Shown: in pieces, positions 11,161 to 24,189 of the stretch
Position numbering within the stretch: position 1 is the first letter of the stretch
How the letters are laid out: every line of letters starts with the position of its first letter
DNA from: Lasioglossum baleicum
Taxonomy: Eukaryota > Arthropoda > Insecta > Hymenoptera > Halictidae
NCBI RefSeq assembly: GCF_051020765.1
Contig: NW_027469121.1
Location: 744,001 to 808,000, forward strand
DNA: 64,000 nucleotides
Direction: 5' to 3'
The notes under the pieces: generated by a model
Database searches by the model: none
Told to the model about the DNA's origin: nothing
Seen by the model: the letters and a program-made list of their open reading frames with translations, nothing else
Program-made: the position numbers and the translations under genes

Positions 11161-12068
11161 GACTAGCCTGCGGGATGCATCCTCTCGCACGTGTTTTTAC
11201 ACGACTAGCCTGCGGGATGCATCCTCCCGCACGTGTTTTTACTCGACTAGCCTGCGGGATGCATCCTCTCGCATGTGTTTTTACTCGACTAGCCATGCGC
11301 ATCCCAAAAAACCTGCGCATGCGCATCCCAAAAAACCTGCGCATGCGCATCCCACAAAACCTGCGCATGCGCATCCCACAAAACCTCGTACGTGTTTTTA
11401 CTCGACTAGTCGGCGGGATGCATCCTCTCGCACGTGTTTTTACTGGACTAACCATGCGCATCCCAAAAAACCTGCGCATGCGCATCCCAAAAAACCTGCG
11501 CATGCGCATCCCACAAAACCTGCGCATGCGCATCCCACAAAACCTGCGCATGCGCATCCCACAAAACCTCGTACGTGTTTTTACTCGACTAGTCGGCGGG
11601 ATGCATCCTCTCGCACGTGTTTTTGCTCGACTAGCCATGCGCATCCCAAAAAACCTGCGCATGCGCATCCCAAAAAACCTGCGCATGCGCATCCCAAAAA
11701 ACCTGCGCATGCGCATCCCAAAAAACCTGCGCATGCGCATCCCACAAAACCTGCGCATGCGCATCCGAAAAAACCTGCGCATGCGCATCCCACAAAACCT
11801 CGCACGTGTTTTTACTCGACTAGCCTGCGGGATGCATCCTCCCGCACGTGTTTTTACTCGACTAGCCTGCGGGATGTATCCTCTCGCACGTGTTTTTACT
11901 CGACTAGCCTGCGGGATGCATCCTCTCGCACGTGTTTTTACTCGACTAGCCGGCGGGATGCATCCTCTCGCACGTGTTTTTACTGGACTAGCCTGCGGGA
12001 TGCATCCTCTCGCATGTGTTTTTACTCGACTAGACTGCGGGATGCATCCTCACGCACGTGTTTTACTC
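11161..12068. repeat. 908-bp A/B module between two 41-bp units, with a rearranged junction
   Basis: B blocks: 11294-11385 (4 units), 11453-11568 (5) and 11636-11799 (7). Spacing is unusually tight: only one full A unit lies between each pair of neighbouring blocks (67-bp gaps). The block at 11453 is entered through ACTGGACTAACC, not the usual GACTAGCC, so a B block has been joined to an A variant that elsewhere is followed by another A unit. 41-bp units lie at 11120-11160 and 12028-12068. Confidence 0.9.
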
Positions 12069-13453
12069 GACTAGCCTGCGGGATGCATCCTCTCGCACGT
12101 GTTTTTACTCGACTAGCCTGCGGGATGCATCCTCCCGCACGTGTTTTTACTCGACTAGCCTGCGGGATGCATCCTCTCGCATGTGTTTTTACTCGACTAG
12201 CCATGCGCATCCCAAAAAACCTGCGCATGCGCATCCCAAAAAACCTGCGCATGCGCATCCCAGAAAACCTGCGCATGCGCATCCCACAAAACCTGCGCAT
12301 GCGCATCCCACAAAACCTGCGCATGCGCATCCCACAAAACCTCGTACGTGTTTTTACTCGACTAGTCGGCGGGATGCATCCTCTCGCACGTGTTTTTACT
12401 GGACTAGCCTGCGGGATGCATCCTCTCGCATGTGTTTTTACTCGACTAGCCTGCGGGATGCATCCTCTCGCACGTGTTTTTGCACGACTAGTCTGCGGGA
12501 TGCATCCTCTCGCACGTGTTTTTGCTCGACTAGCCATGCGCATCCCAAAAAACCTGCGCATGCGCATGCCAAAAAACCTGCGCATGCGCATCCCACAAAA
12601 CCTGCGCATGCGCATCCCAAAAAACCTGCGCATGCGCATCCCACAAAACCTGCGCATGCGCATCCCATAAAACCTCGCTCGTGTTTTTACTCGACTAGCC
12701 TGCGGGATGCATCCTCCCGCACGTGTTTTTACTCGACTAGCCTGCGGGATGTATCCTCTCGCACGTGTTTTTACTCGACTAGCCATGCGCATCCCAAAAA
12801 ACCTGCGCATGGGCATCCCAAAAAACCTGCGCATGCGCATCCCGAAAAACCTGCGCATGCGCATCCCACAAAACCTGCGCATGCGCATCCCACAAAACCT
12901 GCGCATACGCATCCCACAAAACCTCGCACGTGTTTTTACTCGACTAGCCGGCGGGATGCATCCTCTCGCACGTGTTTTTACTGGACTAGCCTGCGGGATG
13001 CATCCTCTCGCACGTGTTTTTGCTCGACTAGCCTGCGGGATGCATCCTCTCGCACGTGTTTTTACTCGACTAGCCTGCGGGATGCATCCTCCCGCACGTG
13101 TTTTTACTCGACTAGCCTGCGGGATGCATCCTCTCGCACGTGTTTTTGCTCGACTAGCCTGCGGGATGCATCCTCTCGCACGTGTTTTTACTCGACCAGG
13201 CTGCGGGATGCACCCTCTCGCACGTGTTTTTACTTGACTAGCCTGCGGGATGCATCCTGTCGCATGTGTTTTTACTCGACTAGCCATGCGCATCCCAAAA
13301 AACCTGCGCATGCGCATCCCAGAAAACCTGCGCATGCGCATCCCACAAAACCTCGCACGTGTTTTTACTCGACTAGCCTGCGGGATGCATCCTCTCGCAC
13401 GTGTTTTTACTCGACTAGACTGCGGGATGCATCCTCACGCACGTGTTTTACTC
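12069..13453. repeat. Mixed A/B segment, partly shared with 50.9-51.3 kb and 58.0-58.4 kb
   Basis: B blocks: 12202-12341, 12535-12674, 12784-12923 (6 units each) and 13285-13352 (3 units). The block at 12535 has a CATGCC step as its second unit and ends CCCATAAAACCTCGCTCG. That same ending appears only at about 51227-51243 and 58316-58332, so these three sites share an ancestor. A units near 13190-13260 carry GACCAGGCTGCGG, CTTGACTAG and CCTGTCGCATG, a variant set repeated at about 13.99-14.06 kb and 18.49-18.56 kb. A 41-bp unit lies at 13413-13453. Confidence 0.91.
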
Positions 13454-14274
13454 GACTAGCCTGCGGGATGCATCCTCTCGCACGTGTTTTTACTGGACTA
13501 GCCTGCGGGATGCATCCTCTCGCATGTGTTTTTACTCGACTAGCCTGCGGGATGCATCCTCTCGAACGTGTTTTTGCACGACTAGCCTGCGGGATGCATC
13601 CTCCCGCACGTGTTTTTACTCGACTAGCCTGCGGGATGTATCCTCTCGCACGTGTTTTTACTCGACTAGCCATGCGCATCCCAAAAAACCTGCGCATGCG
13701 CATCCCACAAAACCTGCGCATGCGCATCCCACAAAACCTGCGCATACGCATCCCACAAAACCTCGCACGTGTTTTTACTCGACTAGCCGGCGGGATGCAT
13801 CCTCTCGCACGTGTTTTTACTGGACTAGCCTGCGGGATGCATCCTCTCGCACGTGTTTTTGCTCGACTAGCCTGCGGGATGCATCCTCCCGCACGTGTTT
13901 TTACTCGACTAGCCTGCGGGATGCATCCTCTCGCACGTGTTTTTGCTCGACTAGCCTGCGGGATGCATCCTCTCGCACGTGTTTTTACTCGACCAGGCTG
14001 CGGGATGCACCCTCTCGCACGTGTTTTTACTTGACTAGCCTGCGGGATGCATCCTGTCGCATGTGTTTTTACTCGACTAGCCATGCGCATCCCAAAAAAC
14101 CTGCGCATGCGCATCCCAGAAAACCTGCGCATGCGCATCCCACAAAACCTGCGCATGCGCATCCCACAAAACCTCGCACGTGTTTTTACTCGACTAGCCT
14201 GCGGGATGCATCCTCTCGCACGTGTTTTTACTCGACTAGACTGCGGGATGCATCCTCACGCACGTGTTTTACTC
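13454..14274. repeat. About 0.8-kb tandem copy of the preceding 12.9-13.45 kb
   Basis: B blocks: 13671-13762 and 14082-14173 (4 units each). They correspond to 12784-12923 and 13285-13352 with unit-number differences (6 to 4 and 3 to 4). The diagnostic variants GACCAGGCTG, CTTGACTAG and CCTGTCGCATG recur at a spacing of 797 bp (13250 to 14047). A third copy lies at 17933-18777. A 41-bp unit at 14234-14274 closes it. Confidence 0.9.
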
Positions 14275-16405
14275 GACTAGCCTGCGGGATGCATCCTCTC
14301 GCACGTGTTTTTACTCGACTAGCCTGCGGGATGCATCCTCCCGCACGTGTTTTTACTCGACTAGCCTGCGGGATGCATCCTCTCGCACGTGTTTTTGCTC
14401 GACTAGCCTGCGGGATGCATCCTCTCGCACGTGTTTTTGCTCGACTAGCCTGCGGGATGCACCCTCTCGCACGTGTTTTTGCTCGACTAGCCATGCGCAT
14501 CCCAAAAAACCTGCGCATGCGCATCCCAAAAAACCTGCGCGTGCGCATCCCAAAAAACCTGCGCATGCGCATCCCACAAAACCTGCGCATGCGCATCCCA
14601 CAAAACCTCGTACGTGTTTTTACTCGACTAGTCGGCGGGATGCATCCTCTCGCACGTGTTTTTACTGGACTAGCCTGCGGGATGCATCCTCTCGCATGTG
14701 TTTTTACTCGACTAGCCTGCGGGATGCATCCTCTCGAACGTGTTTTTGCACGACTAGCCTGCGGGATGCATCCTCTCGCACGTGTTTTTGCTCGACTAGC
14801 CATGCGCATCCCAAAAAACCTGCGCATGCGCATCCCAAAAAACCTGCGCATGCGCATCCCACAAAACCTGCGCATGCGCATCCGAAAAAACCTGCGCATG
14901 CGCATCCCACAAAACCTCGCACGTGTTTTTACTCGACTAGCCTGCGGGATGCATCCTCCCGCACGTGTTTTTACTCGACTAGCCTGCGGGATGTATCCTC
15001 TCGCACGTGTTTTTACTCGACTAGCCTGCGGGATGCATCCTCTCGCATGTGTTTTTACTCGACTAGCCATGCGCATCCCAAAAAACCTGCGCATGCGCAT
15101 CCCAAAAAACCTGCGCATGCGCATCCCAGAAAACCTGCGCATGCGCATCCCACAAAACCTGCGCATGCGCATCCCACAAAACCTCGTACTTGTTTTTACT
15201 CGACTAGTCGGCGGGATGCATCCTCTCGCACGTGTTTTTGCTCGACTAGCCATGCGCATCCCACAAAACCTGCGCATGCGCATCCCACAAAACCTGCGCA
15301 TGCGCATCCCACAAAACCTCGTACGTGTTTTTACTCGACTAGTCGGCGGGATGCATCCTCTCGCATGTGTTTTTACTCGACTAGCCTGCGGGATGCATCC
15401 TCTCGAACGTGTTTTTGCACGACTAGCCTGCGGGATGCATCCTCTCGCACGTGTTTTTGCTCGACTAGCCATGCGCATCCCAAAAAACCTGCGCATGCGC
15501 ATCCCAAAAAACCTGCGCATGCGCATCTCACAAAACCTGCGCATGCGGATCCGAAAAAACCTGCGCATGCGCATCCCACAAAACCTCGCACGTGTTTTTA
15601 CTCGACTAGCCTGCGGGATGTATCCTCTCGCACGTGTTTTTACTCGACTAGCCTGCGGGATGCATCCTCTCGCACGTGTTTTTACTCGACTAGCCGGCGG
15701 GATGCATCCTCTCGCACGTGTTTTTACTGGACTAGCCTGCGGGATGCATCCTCTCGCATGTGTTTTTACTCGACTAGACTGCGGGATGCATCCTCACGCA
15801 CGTGTTTTACTCGACTAGCCTGCGGGATGCATCCTCTCGCACGTGTTTTTACTCGACTAGCCTGCGGGATGCATCCTCCCGCACGTGTTTTTACTCGACT
15901 AGCCTGCGGGATGCATCCTCTCGCATGTGTTTTTACTCGACTAGCCATGCGCATCCGAAAAAACCTGCGCATGCGCATCCCAAAAAACCTGCGCATGCGC
16001 ATCCCACAAAACCTGCGCATGCGCATCCCACAAAACCTCGTACGTGTTTTTACTCGACTAGTCGGCGGGATGCATCCTCTCGCACGTGTTTTTACTGGAC
16101 TAGCCTGCGGGATGCATCCTCTCGCATGTGTTTTTACTCGACTAGCCTGCGGGATGCATCCTCTCGAACGTGTTTTTGCACGACTAGCCTGCGGGATGCA
16201 TCCTCTCGCACGTGCTTTTGCTCGACTAGCCATGCGCATCCCAAAAAACCTGCGCATGCGCATCCCAAAAAACCTGCGCATGCGCATCCCACAAAACCTG
16301 CGCATGCGCATCCGAAAAAACCTGCGCATGCACATCCCACAAAACCTCGCACGTGTTTTTACTCGACTAGACTGCGGGATGCATCCTCACGCACGTGTTT
16401 TACTC
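14275..16405. repeat. Mixed A/B segment, duplicated at 18.8-21.4 kb
   Basis: B blocks: 14492-14607, 14801-14916, 15068-15183, 15251-15318 (3 units), 15470-15585, 15946-16037 and 16231-16346. After the block at 15068 comes CGTACTTG in place of CGTACGTG, a change repeated at about 19338 and 20073. The block at 15470 contains a unique GCGGATCCG step. The block at 16231 is preceded by a unique CACGTGCTTTTGCTC and ends through GCATGCACATCCC, shared only with about 21354. The last 593 bp (15813-16405) form one module between 41-bp units. Confidence 0.91.
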
Positions 16406-17932
16406 GACTAGCCTGCGGGATGCATCCTCTCGCACGTGTTTTTACTCGACTAGCCTGCGGGATGCATCCTCCCGCACGTGTTTTTACTCGACTAGCCTGC
16501 GGGATGCATCCTCTCGCATGTGTTTTTACTCGACTAGCCATGCGCATCCCAAAAAACCTGCGCATGCGCATCCCAAAAAACCTGCGCATGCGCATCCCAC
16601 AAAACCTGCGCATGCGCATCCCACAAAACCTCGTACGTGTTTTTACTCGACTAGTCGGCGGGATGCATCCTCTCGCACGTGTTTTTACTGGACTAGCCTG
16701 CGGGATGCATCCTCTCGCATGTGTTTTTACTCGAATAGCCTGCGGGATGCATCCTCTCGAACGTGTTTTTGCACGACTAGCCTGCGGGATGCATCCTCTC
16801 GCACGTGTTTTTGCTCGACTAGCCATGCGCATCCCAAAAAACCTGCGCATGCGCATCCCAAAAAACCTGCGCATGCGCATCCCACAAAACCTGCGCATGC
16901 GCATCCCAAAAAACCTGCGCATGCGCATCCCACAAAACCTCGCACGTGTTTTTACTCGACTAGCCTGCGGGATGCATCCTCCCGCACGTGTTTTTACTCG
17001 ACTAGCCTGCGGGATGTATCCTCTCGCACGTGTTTTTACTCGACTAGCCTGGGGGATGCATCCTCTCGCATGTGTTTTTACTCGACTAGCCATGCGCATC
17101 CCAAAAAACCTGCGCATGCGCATCCCAAAAAACCTGCGCATGCGCATCCCAGAAAACCTGCGCATGCGCATCCCACAAAACCTGCGCATGCGCATCCCAC
17201 AAAACCTGCGCATGCGCATCCCACAAAACCTCGCACGTGTTTTTACTCGACTAGCCTGCGGGATGCATCCTCCCGCACGTGTTTTTACTCGACTAGCCTG
17301 CGGGATGTATCCTCTCGCACGTGTTTTTACTCGACTAGCCATGCGCATCCCAAAAAACCTGCGCATGCGCATCCCAAAAAACCTGCGCATGCGCATCCCA
17401 CAAAACCTGCGCAAGCGCATCCCACAAAACCTGCGCATACGCATCCCACAAAACCTCGCACGTGTTTTTACTCGACTAGCCGGCGGGATGCATCCTCTCG
17501 CACGTGTTTTTACTGGACTAGCCTGCGGGATGCATCCTCTCGCACGTGTTTTTGCTCGACTAGCCTGCGGGATGCATCCTCTCGCACGTGTTTTTCTCGA
17601 CTAGCCTGCGGGATGCATCCTCTCGCACGTGTTTTTGCTCGACTAGCCTGCGGGATGCATCCTCTCGCACGTGTTTTTACTCGACTAGACTGCGGGATGC
17701 ATCCTCACGCACGTGTTTTACTCGGCTAGCCTGCGGGATGCATCCTCTCGCACGTGTTTTTACTCGACTAGCCTGCGGGATGCATCCTCCCGCACGTGTT
17801 TTTACTCGACTAGCCTGCGGGATGCATCCTCTCGCACGTGTTTTTGCTCGACTAGCCTGCGGGATGCATCCTCTCGCACGTGTTTTTGCTCGACTAGACT
17901 GCGGGATGCATCCTCACGCACGTGTTTTACTC
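16406..17932. repeat. Mixed A/B segment ending in an A-only stretch
   Basis: B blocks: 16539-16630, 16824-16939, 17091-17230 (6 units) and 17340-17455. From 17456 to 18149 there are only A units. This stretch includes 41-bp units at 17683-17723 and 17892-17932, both followed by GGCTAG. It also includes a different, unique 41-bp unit at 17558-17598 in which the A of TTTTTACTC is missing. An A unit near 17047 reads CCTGGGGG, a single change from CCTGCGGG. Confidence 0.91.
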
Positions 17933-20837
17933 GGCTAGCCTGCGGGATGCATCCTCTCGCACGTGTTTTTACTCGACTAGCCTGCGGGATGCATCCTCCC
18001 GCACGTGTTTTTACTCGACTAGCCTGCGGGATGCATCCTCTCGAACGTGTTTTTGCACGACTAGCCTGCGGGATGCATCCTCCCGCACGTGTTTTTACTC
18101 GACTAGCCTGCGGGATGTATCCTCTCGCACGTGTTTTTACTCGACTAGCCATGCGCATCCCAAAAAACCTGCGCATGCGCATCCCAAAAAACCTGCGCAT
18201 GCGCATCCCGAAAAACCTGCGCATGCGCATCCCACAAAACCTGCGCATACGCATCCCACAAAACCTCGCACGTGTTTTTACTCGACTAGCCGGCGGGATG
18301 CATCCTCTCGCACGTGTTTTTACTGGACTAGCCTGCGGGATGCATCCTCTCGCACGTGTTTTTGCTCGACTAGCCTGCGGGATGCATCCTCCCGCACGTG
18401 TTTTTACTCGACTAGCCTGCGGGATGCATCCTCTCGCACGTGTTTTTGCTCGACTAGCCTGCGGGATGCATCCTCTCGCACGTGTTTTTACTCGACCAGG
18501 CTGCGGGATGCACCCTCTCGCACGTGTTTTTACTTGACTAGCCTGCGGGATGCATCCTGTCGCATGTGTTTTTACTCGACTAGCCATGCGCATCCCAAAA
18601 AACCTGCGCATGCGCATCCCAGAAAACCTGCGCATGCGCATCCCACAAAACCTGCGCATGCGCATCCCACAAAACCTCGCACGTGTTTTTACTCGACTAG
18701 CCTGCGGGATGCATCCTCTCGCACGTGTTTTTACTCGACTAGACTGCGGGATGCATCCTCACGCACGTGTTTTACTCGACTAGCCTGCGGGATGCATCCT
18801 CTCGCACGTGTTTTTACTCGACTAGCCTGCGGGATGCATCCTCCCGCACGTGTTTTTACTCGACTAGCCTGCGGGATGCATCCTCTCGCACGTGTTTTTG
18901 CTCGACTAGCCTGCGGGATGCATCCTCTCGCACGTGTTTTTGCTCGACTAGCCATGCGCATCCCAAAAAACCTGCGCATGCGCATCCCAAAAAACCTGCG
19001 CATGCGCATCCCACAAAACCTGCGCATGCGCATCCGAAAAAACCTGCGCATGCGCATCCCACAAAACCTCGCACGTGTTTTTACTCGACTAGCCTGCGGG
19101 ATGCATCCTCCCGCACGTGTTTTTACTCGACTAGCCTGCGGGATGTATCCTCTCGCACGTGTTTTTACTCGACTAGCCTGCGGGATGCATCCTCTCGCAT
19201 GTGTTTTTACTCGACTAGCCATGCGCATCCCAAAAAACCTGCGCATGCGCATCCCAAAAAACCTGCGCATGCGCATCCCAGAAAACCTGCGCATGCGCAT
19301 CCCACAAAACCTGCGCATGCGCATCCCACAAAACCTCGTACTTGTTTTTACTCGACTAGTCGGCGGGATGCATCCTCTCGCACGTGTTTTTGCTCGACTA
19401 GCCATGCGCATCCCAAAAAACCTGCGCATGCGCATCACAAAAAACCTGCGCGTGCGCATCCCACAAAACCTGCGCATGCGCATCCCACAAAACCTCGTAC
19501 GTGTTTTTACTCGACTAGTCGGCGGGATGCATCCTCTCGCACGTGTTTTTACTGGACTAGCCTGCGGGATGCATCCTCTCGCATGTGTTTTTACTCGACT
19601 AGCCTGCGGGATGCATCCTCTCGAACGTGTTTTTGCACGACTAGCCTGCGGGATGCATCCTCTCGCACGTGTTTTTGCTCGACTAGCCATGCGCATCCCA
19701 AAAAACCTGCGCATGCGCATCCCAAAAAACCTGCGCATGCGCATCCCACAAAAACTGCGCATGCGCATCCGAAAAAACCTGCGCATGCGCATCCCACAAA
19801 ACCTCGCACGTGTTTTTACTCGACTAGCCTGCGGGATGCATCCTCCCGCACGTGTTTTTACTCGACTAGCCTGCGGGATGTATCCTCTCGCACGTGTTTT
19901 TACTCGACTAGCCTGCGGGATGCATCCTCTCGCATGTGTTTTTACTCGACTAGCCATGCGCATCCCAAAAAACCTGCGCATGCGCATCCCAAAAAACCTG
20001 CGCATGCGCATCCCAGAAAACCTGCGCATGCGCATCCCACAAAACCTGCGCATGCGCATCCCACAAAACCTCGTACTTGTTTTTACTCGACTAGTCGGCG
20101 GGATGCATCCTCTCGCACGTGTTTTTGCTCGACTAGCCATGCGCATCCCAAAAAACCTGCGCATGCGCATCACAAAAAACCTGCGCGTGCGCATCCCAAA
20201 AAACCTGCGCATGCGCATCCCACAAAACCTGCGCATGCGCATCCCACAAAACCTGCGCATGCGCATCCCACAAAACCTCGTACGTGTTTTTACTCGACTA
20301 GTCGGCGGGATGCATCCTCTCGCACGTGTTTTTACTGGACTAGCCTGCGGGATGCATCCTCTCGCATGTGTTTTTACTCGACTAGCCTGCGGGATGCATC
20401 CTCTCGAACGTGTTTTTGCACGACTAGCCTGCGGGATGCATCCTCTCGCACGTGTTTTTGCTCGACTAGCCATGCGCATCCCAAAAAACCTGCGCATGCG
20501 CATCCCAAAAAACCTGCGCATGCGCATCCCAAAAAACCTGCGCATGCGCATCTCACAAAACCTGCGCATGCGCATCCGAAAAAACCTGCGCATGCGCATC
20601 CCACAAAACCTCGCACGTGTTTTTACTCGACTAGCCTGCGGGATGTATCCTCTCGCACGTGTTTTTACTCGACTAGCCTGCGGGATGCATCCTCTCGCAC
20701 GTGTTTTTACTCGACTAGCCGGCGGGATGCATCCTCTCGCACGTGTTTTTACTGGACTAGCCTGCGGGATGCATCCTCTCGCATGTGTTTTTACTCGACT
20801 AGACTGCGGGATGCATCCTCACGCACGTGTTTTACTC
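17933..20837. repeat. Duplicate of 13.4-15.8 kb carrying an internal 735-bp tandem duplication
   Basis: B blocks: 18150-18265, 18585-18676, 18953-19068, 19220-19335, 19403-19494, 19688-19803, 19955-20070, 20138-20277 and 20471-20610. Blocks at 19220 and 19403 repeat at 19955 and 20138, exactly 735 bp later. The next pair (19688 and 20471) is 783 bp apart because the 20138 block has 6 units where the 19403 block has 4. The block at 19688 has a unique ACAAAAACTGCG step. 41-bp units lie at 18737-18777 and 20797-20837. Confidence 0.9.
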
Positions 20838-21430
20838 GACTAGCCTGCGGGATGCATCCTCTCGCACGTGTTTTTACTCGACTAGCCTGCGGGATGCATC
20901 CTCCCGCACGTGTTTTTACTCGACTAGCCTGCGGGATGCATCCTCTCGCATGTGTTTTTACTCGACTAGCCATGCGCATCCGAAAAAACCTGCGCATGCG
21001 CATCCCAAAAAACCTGCGCATGCGCATCCCACAAAACCTGCGCATGCGCATCCCACAAAACCTCGTACGTGTTTTTACTCGACTAGTCGGCGGGATGCAT
21101 CCTCTCGCACGTGTTTTTACTGGACTAGCCTGCGGGATGCATCCTCTCGCATGTGTTTTTACTCGACTAGCCTGCGGGATGCATCCTCTCGAACGTGTTT
21201 TTGCACGACTAGCCTGCGGGATGCATCCTCTCGCACGTGTTTTTGCTCGACTAGCCATGCGCATCCCAAAAAACCTGCGCATGCGCATCCCAAAAAACCT
21301 GCGCATGCGCATCCCACAAAACCTGCGCATGCGCATCCGAAAAAACCTGCGCATGCACATCCCACAAAACCTCGCACGTGTTTTTACTCGACTAGACTGC
21401 GGGATGCATCCTCACGCACGTGTTTTACTC
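20838..21430. repeat. 593-bp module, near-copy of 15813-16405
   Basis: B blocks: 20971-21062 (4 units, first step CATCCGAAAAAACC) and 21256-21371 (5 units, ending through GCATGCACATCCC). Both diagnostic variants are shared with 15946-16037 and 16231-16346 at an offset of 5,025 bp. The module is bounded by 41-bp units at 20797-20837 and 21390-21430. Confidence 0.91.
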
Positions 21431-24189
21431 GACTAGCCTGCGGGATGCATCCTCTCGCACGTGTTTTTACTCGACTAGCCTGCGGGATGCATCCTCCCGC
21501 ACGTGTTTTTACTCGACTAGCCTGCGGGATGCATCCTCTCGCATGTGTTTTTACTCGACTAGCCATGCGCATCCCAAAAAACCTGCGCATGCGCATCCCA
21601 CAAAACCTGCGCAAGCGCATCCCACAAAACCTGCGCATACGCATCCCACAAAACCTCGCACGTGTTTTTACTCGACTAGCCGGCGGGATGCATCCTCTCG
21701 CACGTGTTTTTACTGGACTAGCCTGCGGGATGCATCCTCTCGCATGTGTTTTTACTCGAATAGCCTGCGGGATGCATCCTCTCGCACGTGTTTTTGCTCG
21801 ACTAGCCTGCGGGATGCATCCTCTCGCACGTGTTTTTGCTCGACTAGCCTGCGGGATGCATCCTCTCGCACGTGTTTTTACTCGACTAGACTGCGGGATG
21901 CATCCTCACGCACGTGTTTTACTCGGCTAGCCTGCGGGATGCATCCTCTCGCACGTGTTTTTACTCGACTAGCCTGCGGGATGCATCCTCCCGCACGTGT
22001 TTTTACTCGACTAGCCTGCGGGATGCATCCTCTCGCACGTGTTTTTGCTCGACTAGCCTGCGGGATGCATCCTCTCGCACGTGTTTTTGCTCGACTAGCC
22101 TGCGGGATGCATCCTCTCGCACGTGTTTTTGCTCGACTAGCCATGCGCATCCCAAAAAACCTGCGCATGCGCATCCCAAAAAACCTGCGCATGCGCATCC
22201 AACAAAACCTGCGCATGCGCATCCCACAAAGCCTCGTACGTGTTTTTACTCGACTAGTCGGCGGGATGCATCCTCTCGCACGTGTTTTTTCTGGACTAGC
22301 CTGCGGGATGCATCCTCTCGCATGTGTTTTTACTCGAATAGCCTGCGGGATGCATCCTCTCGAACGTGTTTTTGCACGACTAGCCTGCGGGATGCATCCT
22401 CTCGCACGTGTTTTTGCTCGACTAGCCATGCGCATCCCAAAAAACCTGCGCATGCGCATCCCAAAAAACCTGCGCATGCGCATCCCAAAAAACCTGCGCA
22501 TGCGCATCCCAGAAAACCTGCGCATGCGCATCCCACAAAACCTGCGCATGCGCATCCCACAAAACCTCGTACGTGTTTTTACTCGACTAGTCGGCGGGAT
22601 GCATCCTCTCGCACGTGTTTTTACTGGACTAGCCTGCGGGATGCATCCTCTCGCATGTGTTTTTACTCGACTAGCCTGCGGGATGCATCCTCTCGCACGT
22701 GTTTTTGCACGACTAGTCTGCGGGATGCATCCTCTCGCACGTGTTTTTGCTCGACTAGCCATGCGCATCCCAAAAAACCTGCGCATGCCAAAAAACCTGC
22801 GCATGCGCATCCCACAAAACCTGCGCATGCGCATCCCAAAAAACCTGCGCATGCGCATCCCACAAAACCTGCGCATACGCATCCCACAAAACCTCGCACG
22901 TGTTTTTACTCGACTAGCCTGCGGGATGCATCCTCCCGCACGTGTTTTTACTCGACTAGCCTGCGGGATGTATCCTCTCGCACGTGTTTTTACTCGACTA
23001 GCCATGCGCATCCCAAAAAACCTGCGCATGCGCATCCCAAAAAACCTGCGCATGCGCATCCCAAAAAACCTGCGCATGCGCATCCCACAAAACCTGCGCA
23101 TGCGCATCCCACAAAACCTGCGCATACGCATCCCACAAAACCTCGCACGTGTTTTTACTCGACTAGCCGGCGGGATGCATCCTCTCGCACGTGTTTTTAC
23201 TGGACTAGCCTGCGGGATGCATCCTCTCGCACGTGTTTTTGCTCGACTAGCCTGCGGGATGCATCCTCTCGCACGTGTTTTTAATCGACTAGCCTGCGGG
23301 ATGCATCCTCTCGCATGTGTTTTTACTCGACTAGCCATGCGCATCCCAAAAAACCTGCGCATGCGCATCCCAAAAAACCTGCGCATGCGCATCCCAGAAA
23401 ACCTGCGCATGCGCATCCCACAAAACCTGCGCATGCGCATCCCACCAAACCTCGTACGTGTTTTTACTCGACTAGTCGGCGGGATGCATCCTCTCGCACG
23501 TGTTTTTACTGGACTAGCCTGCGGGATGCATCCTCTCGCATGTGTTTTTACTCGACTAGCCTGCGGGATGCATCCTCTCGCACGTGTTTTTGCACGACTA
23601 GTCTGCGGGATGCATCCTCTCGCACGTGTTTTTGCTCGACTAGCCATGCGCATCCCAAAAAACCTGCGCATGCGCATGCCAAAAAACCTGCGCATGCGCA
23701 TCCCACAAAACCTGCGCATGCGCATCCCAAAAAACCTGCGCATGCGCATCCCACAAAACCTCGCACGTCTTTTTACTCGACTAGCCTGCGGGATGCATCC
23801 TCCCGCACGTGTTTTTACTCGACTAGCCTGCGGGATGTATCCTCTCGCACGTGTTTTTACTCGACTAGCCATGCGCATCCCAAAAAACCTGCGCATGCGC
23901 ATCCCAAAAAACCTGCGCATGCGCATCCCAAAAAACCTGCGCATGCGCATCCCACAAAACCTGCGCATGCGCATCCCACAAAACCTGCGCATACGCATCC
24001 CACAAAACCTCGCACGTGTTTTTACTCGACTAGCCGGCGGGATGCATCCTCTCGCACGTGTTTTTACTGGACTAGCCTGCGGGATGCATCCTCTCGCACG
24101 TGTTTTTGCTCGACTAGCCTGCGGGATGCATCCTCTCGCACGTGTTTTTACTCGACTAGCCTGCGGGATGCATCCTCCCGCACGTGTTT
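21431..24189. repeat. Mixed A/B segment with two private indel/substitution events
   Basis: B blocks: 21564-21655, 22142-22233, 22427-22566, 22760-22893, 23003-23142, 23336-23451, 23645-23760 and 23870-24009. The second unit of the 22760 block (22784-22801) is only 18 bp, a 6-bp loss from the CATGCGCATGCC form. At 23284 an A unit reads TTTTTAATC for TTTTTACTC. The 23336 block ends CCACCAAACC, as do 51347-51486 and 58436-58575. A 41-bp unit lies at 21884-21924. From about 23.34 kb onward the sequence is paralogous to 58.46 kb onward (offset 35,124 bp). Confidence 0.91.
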
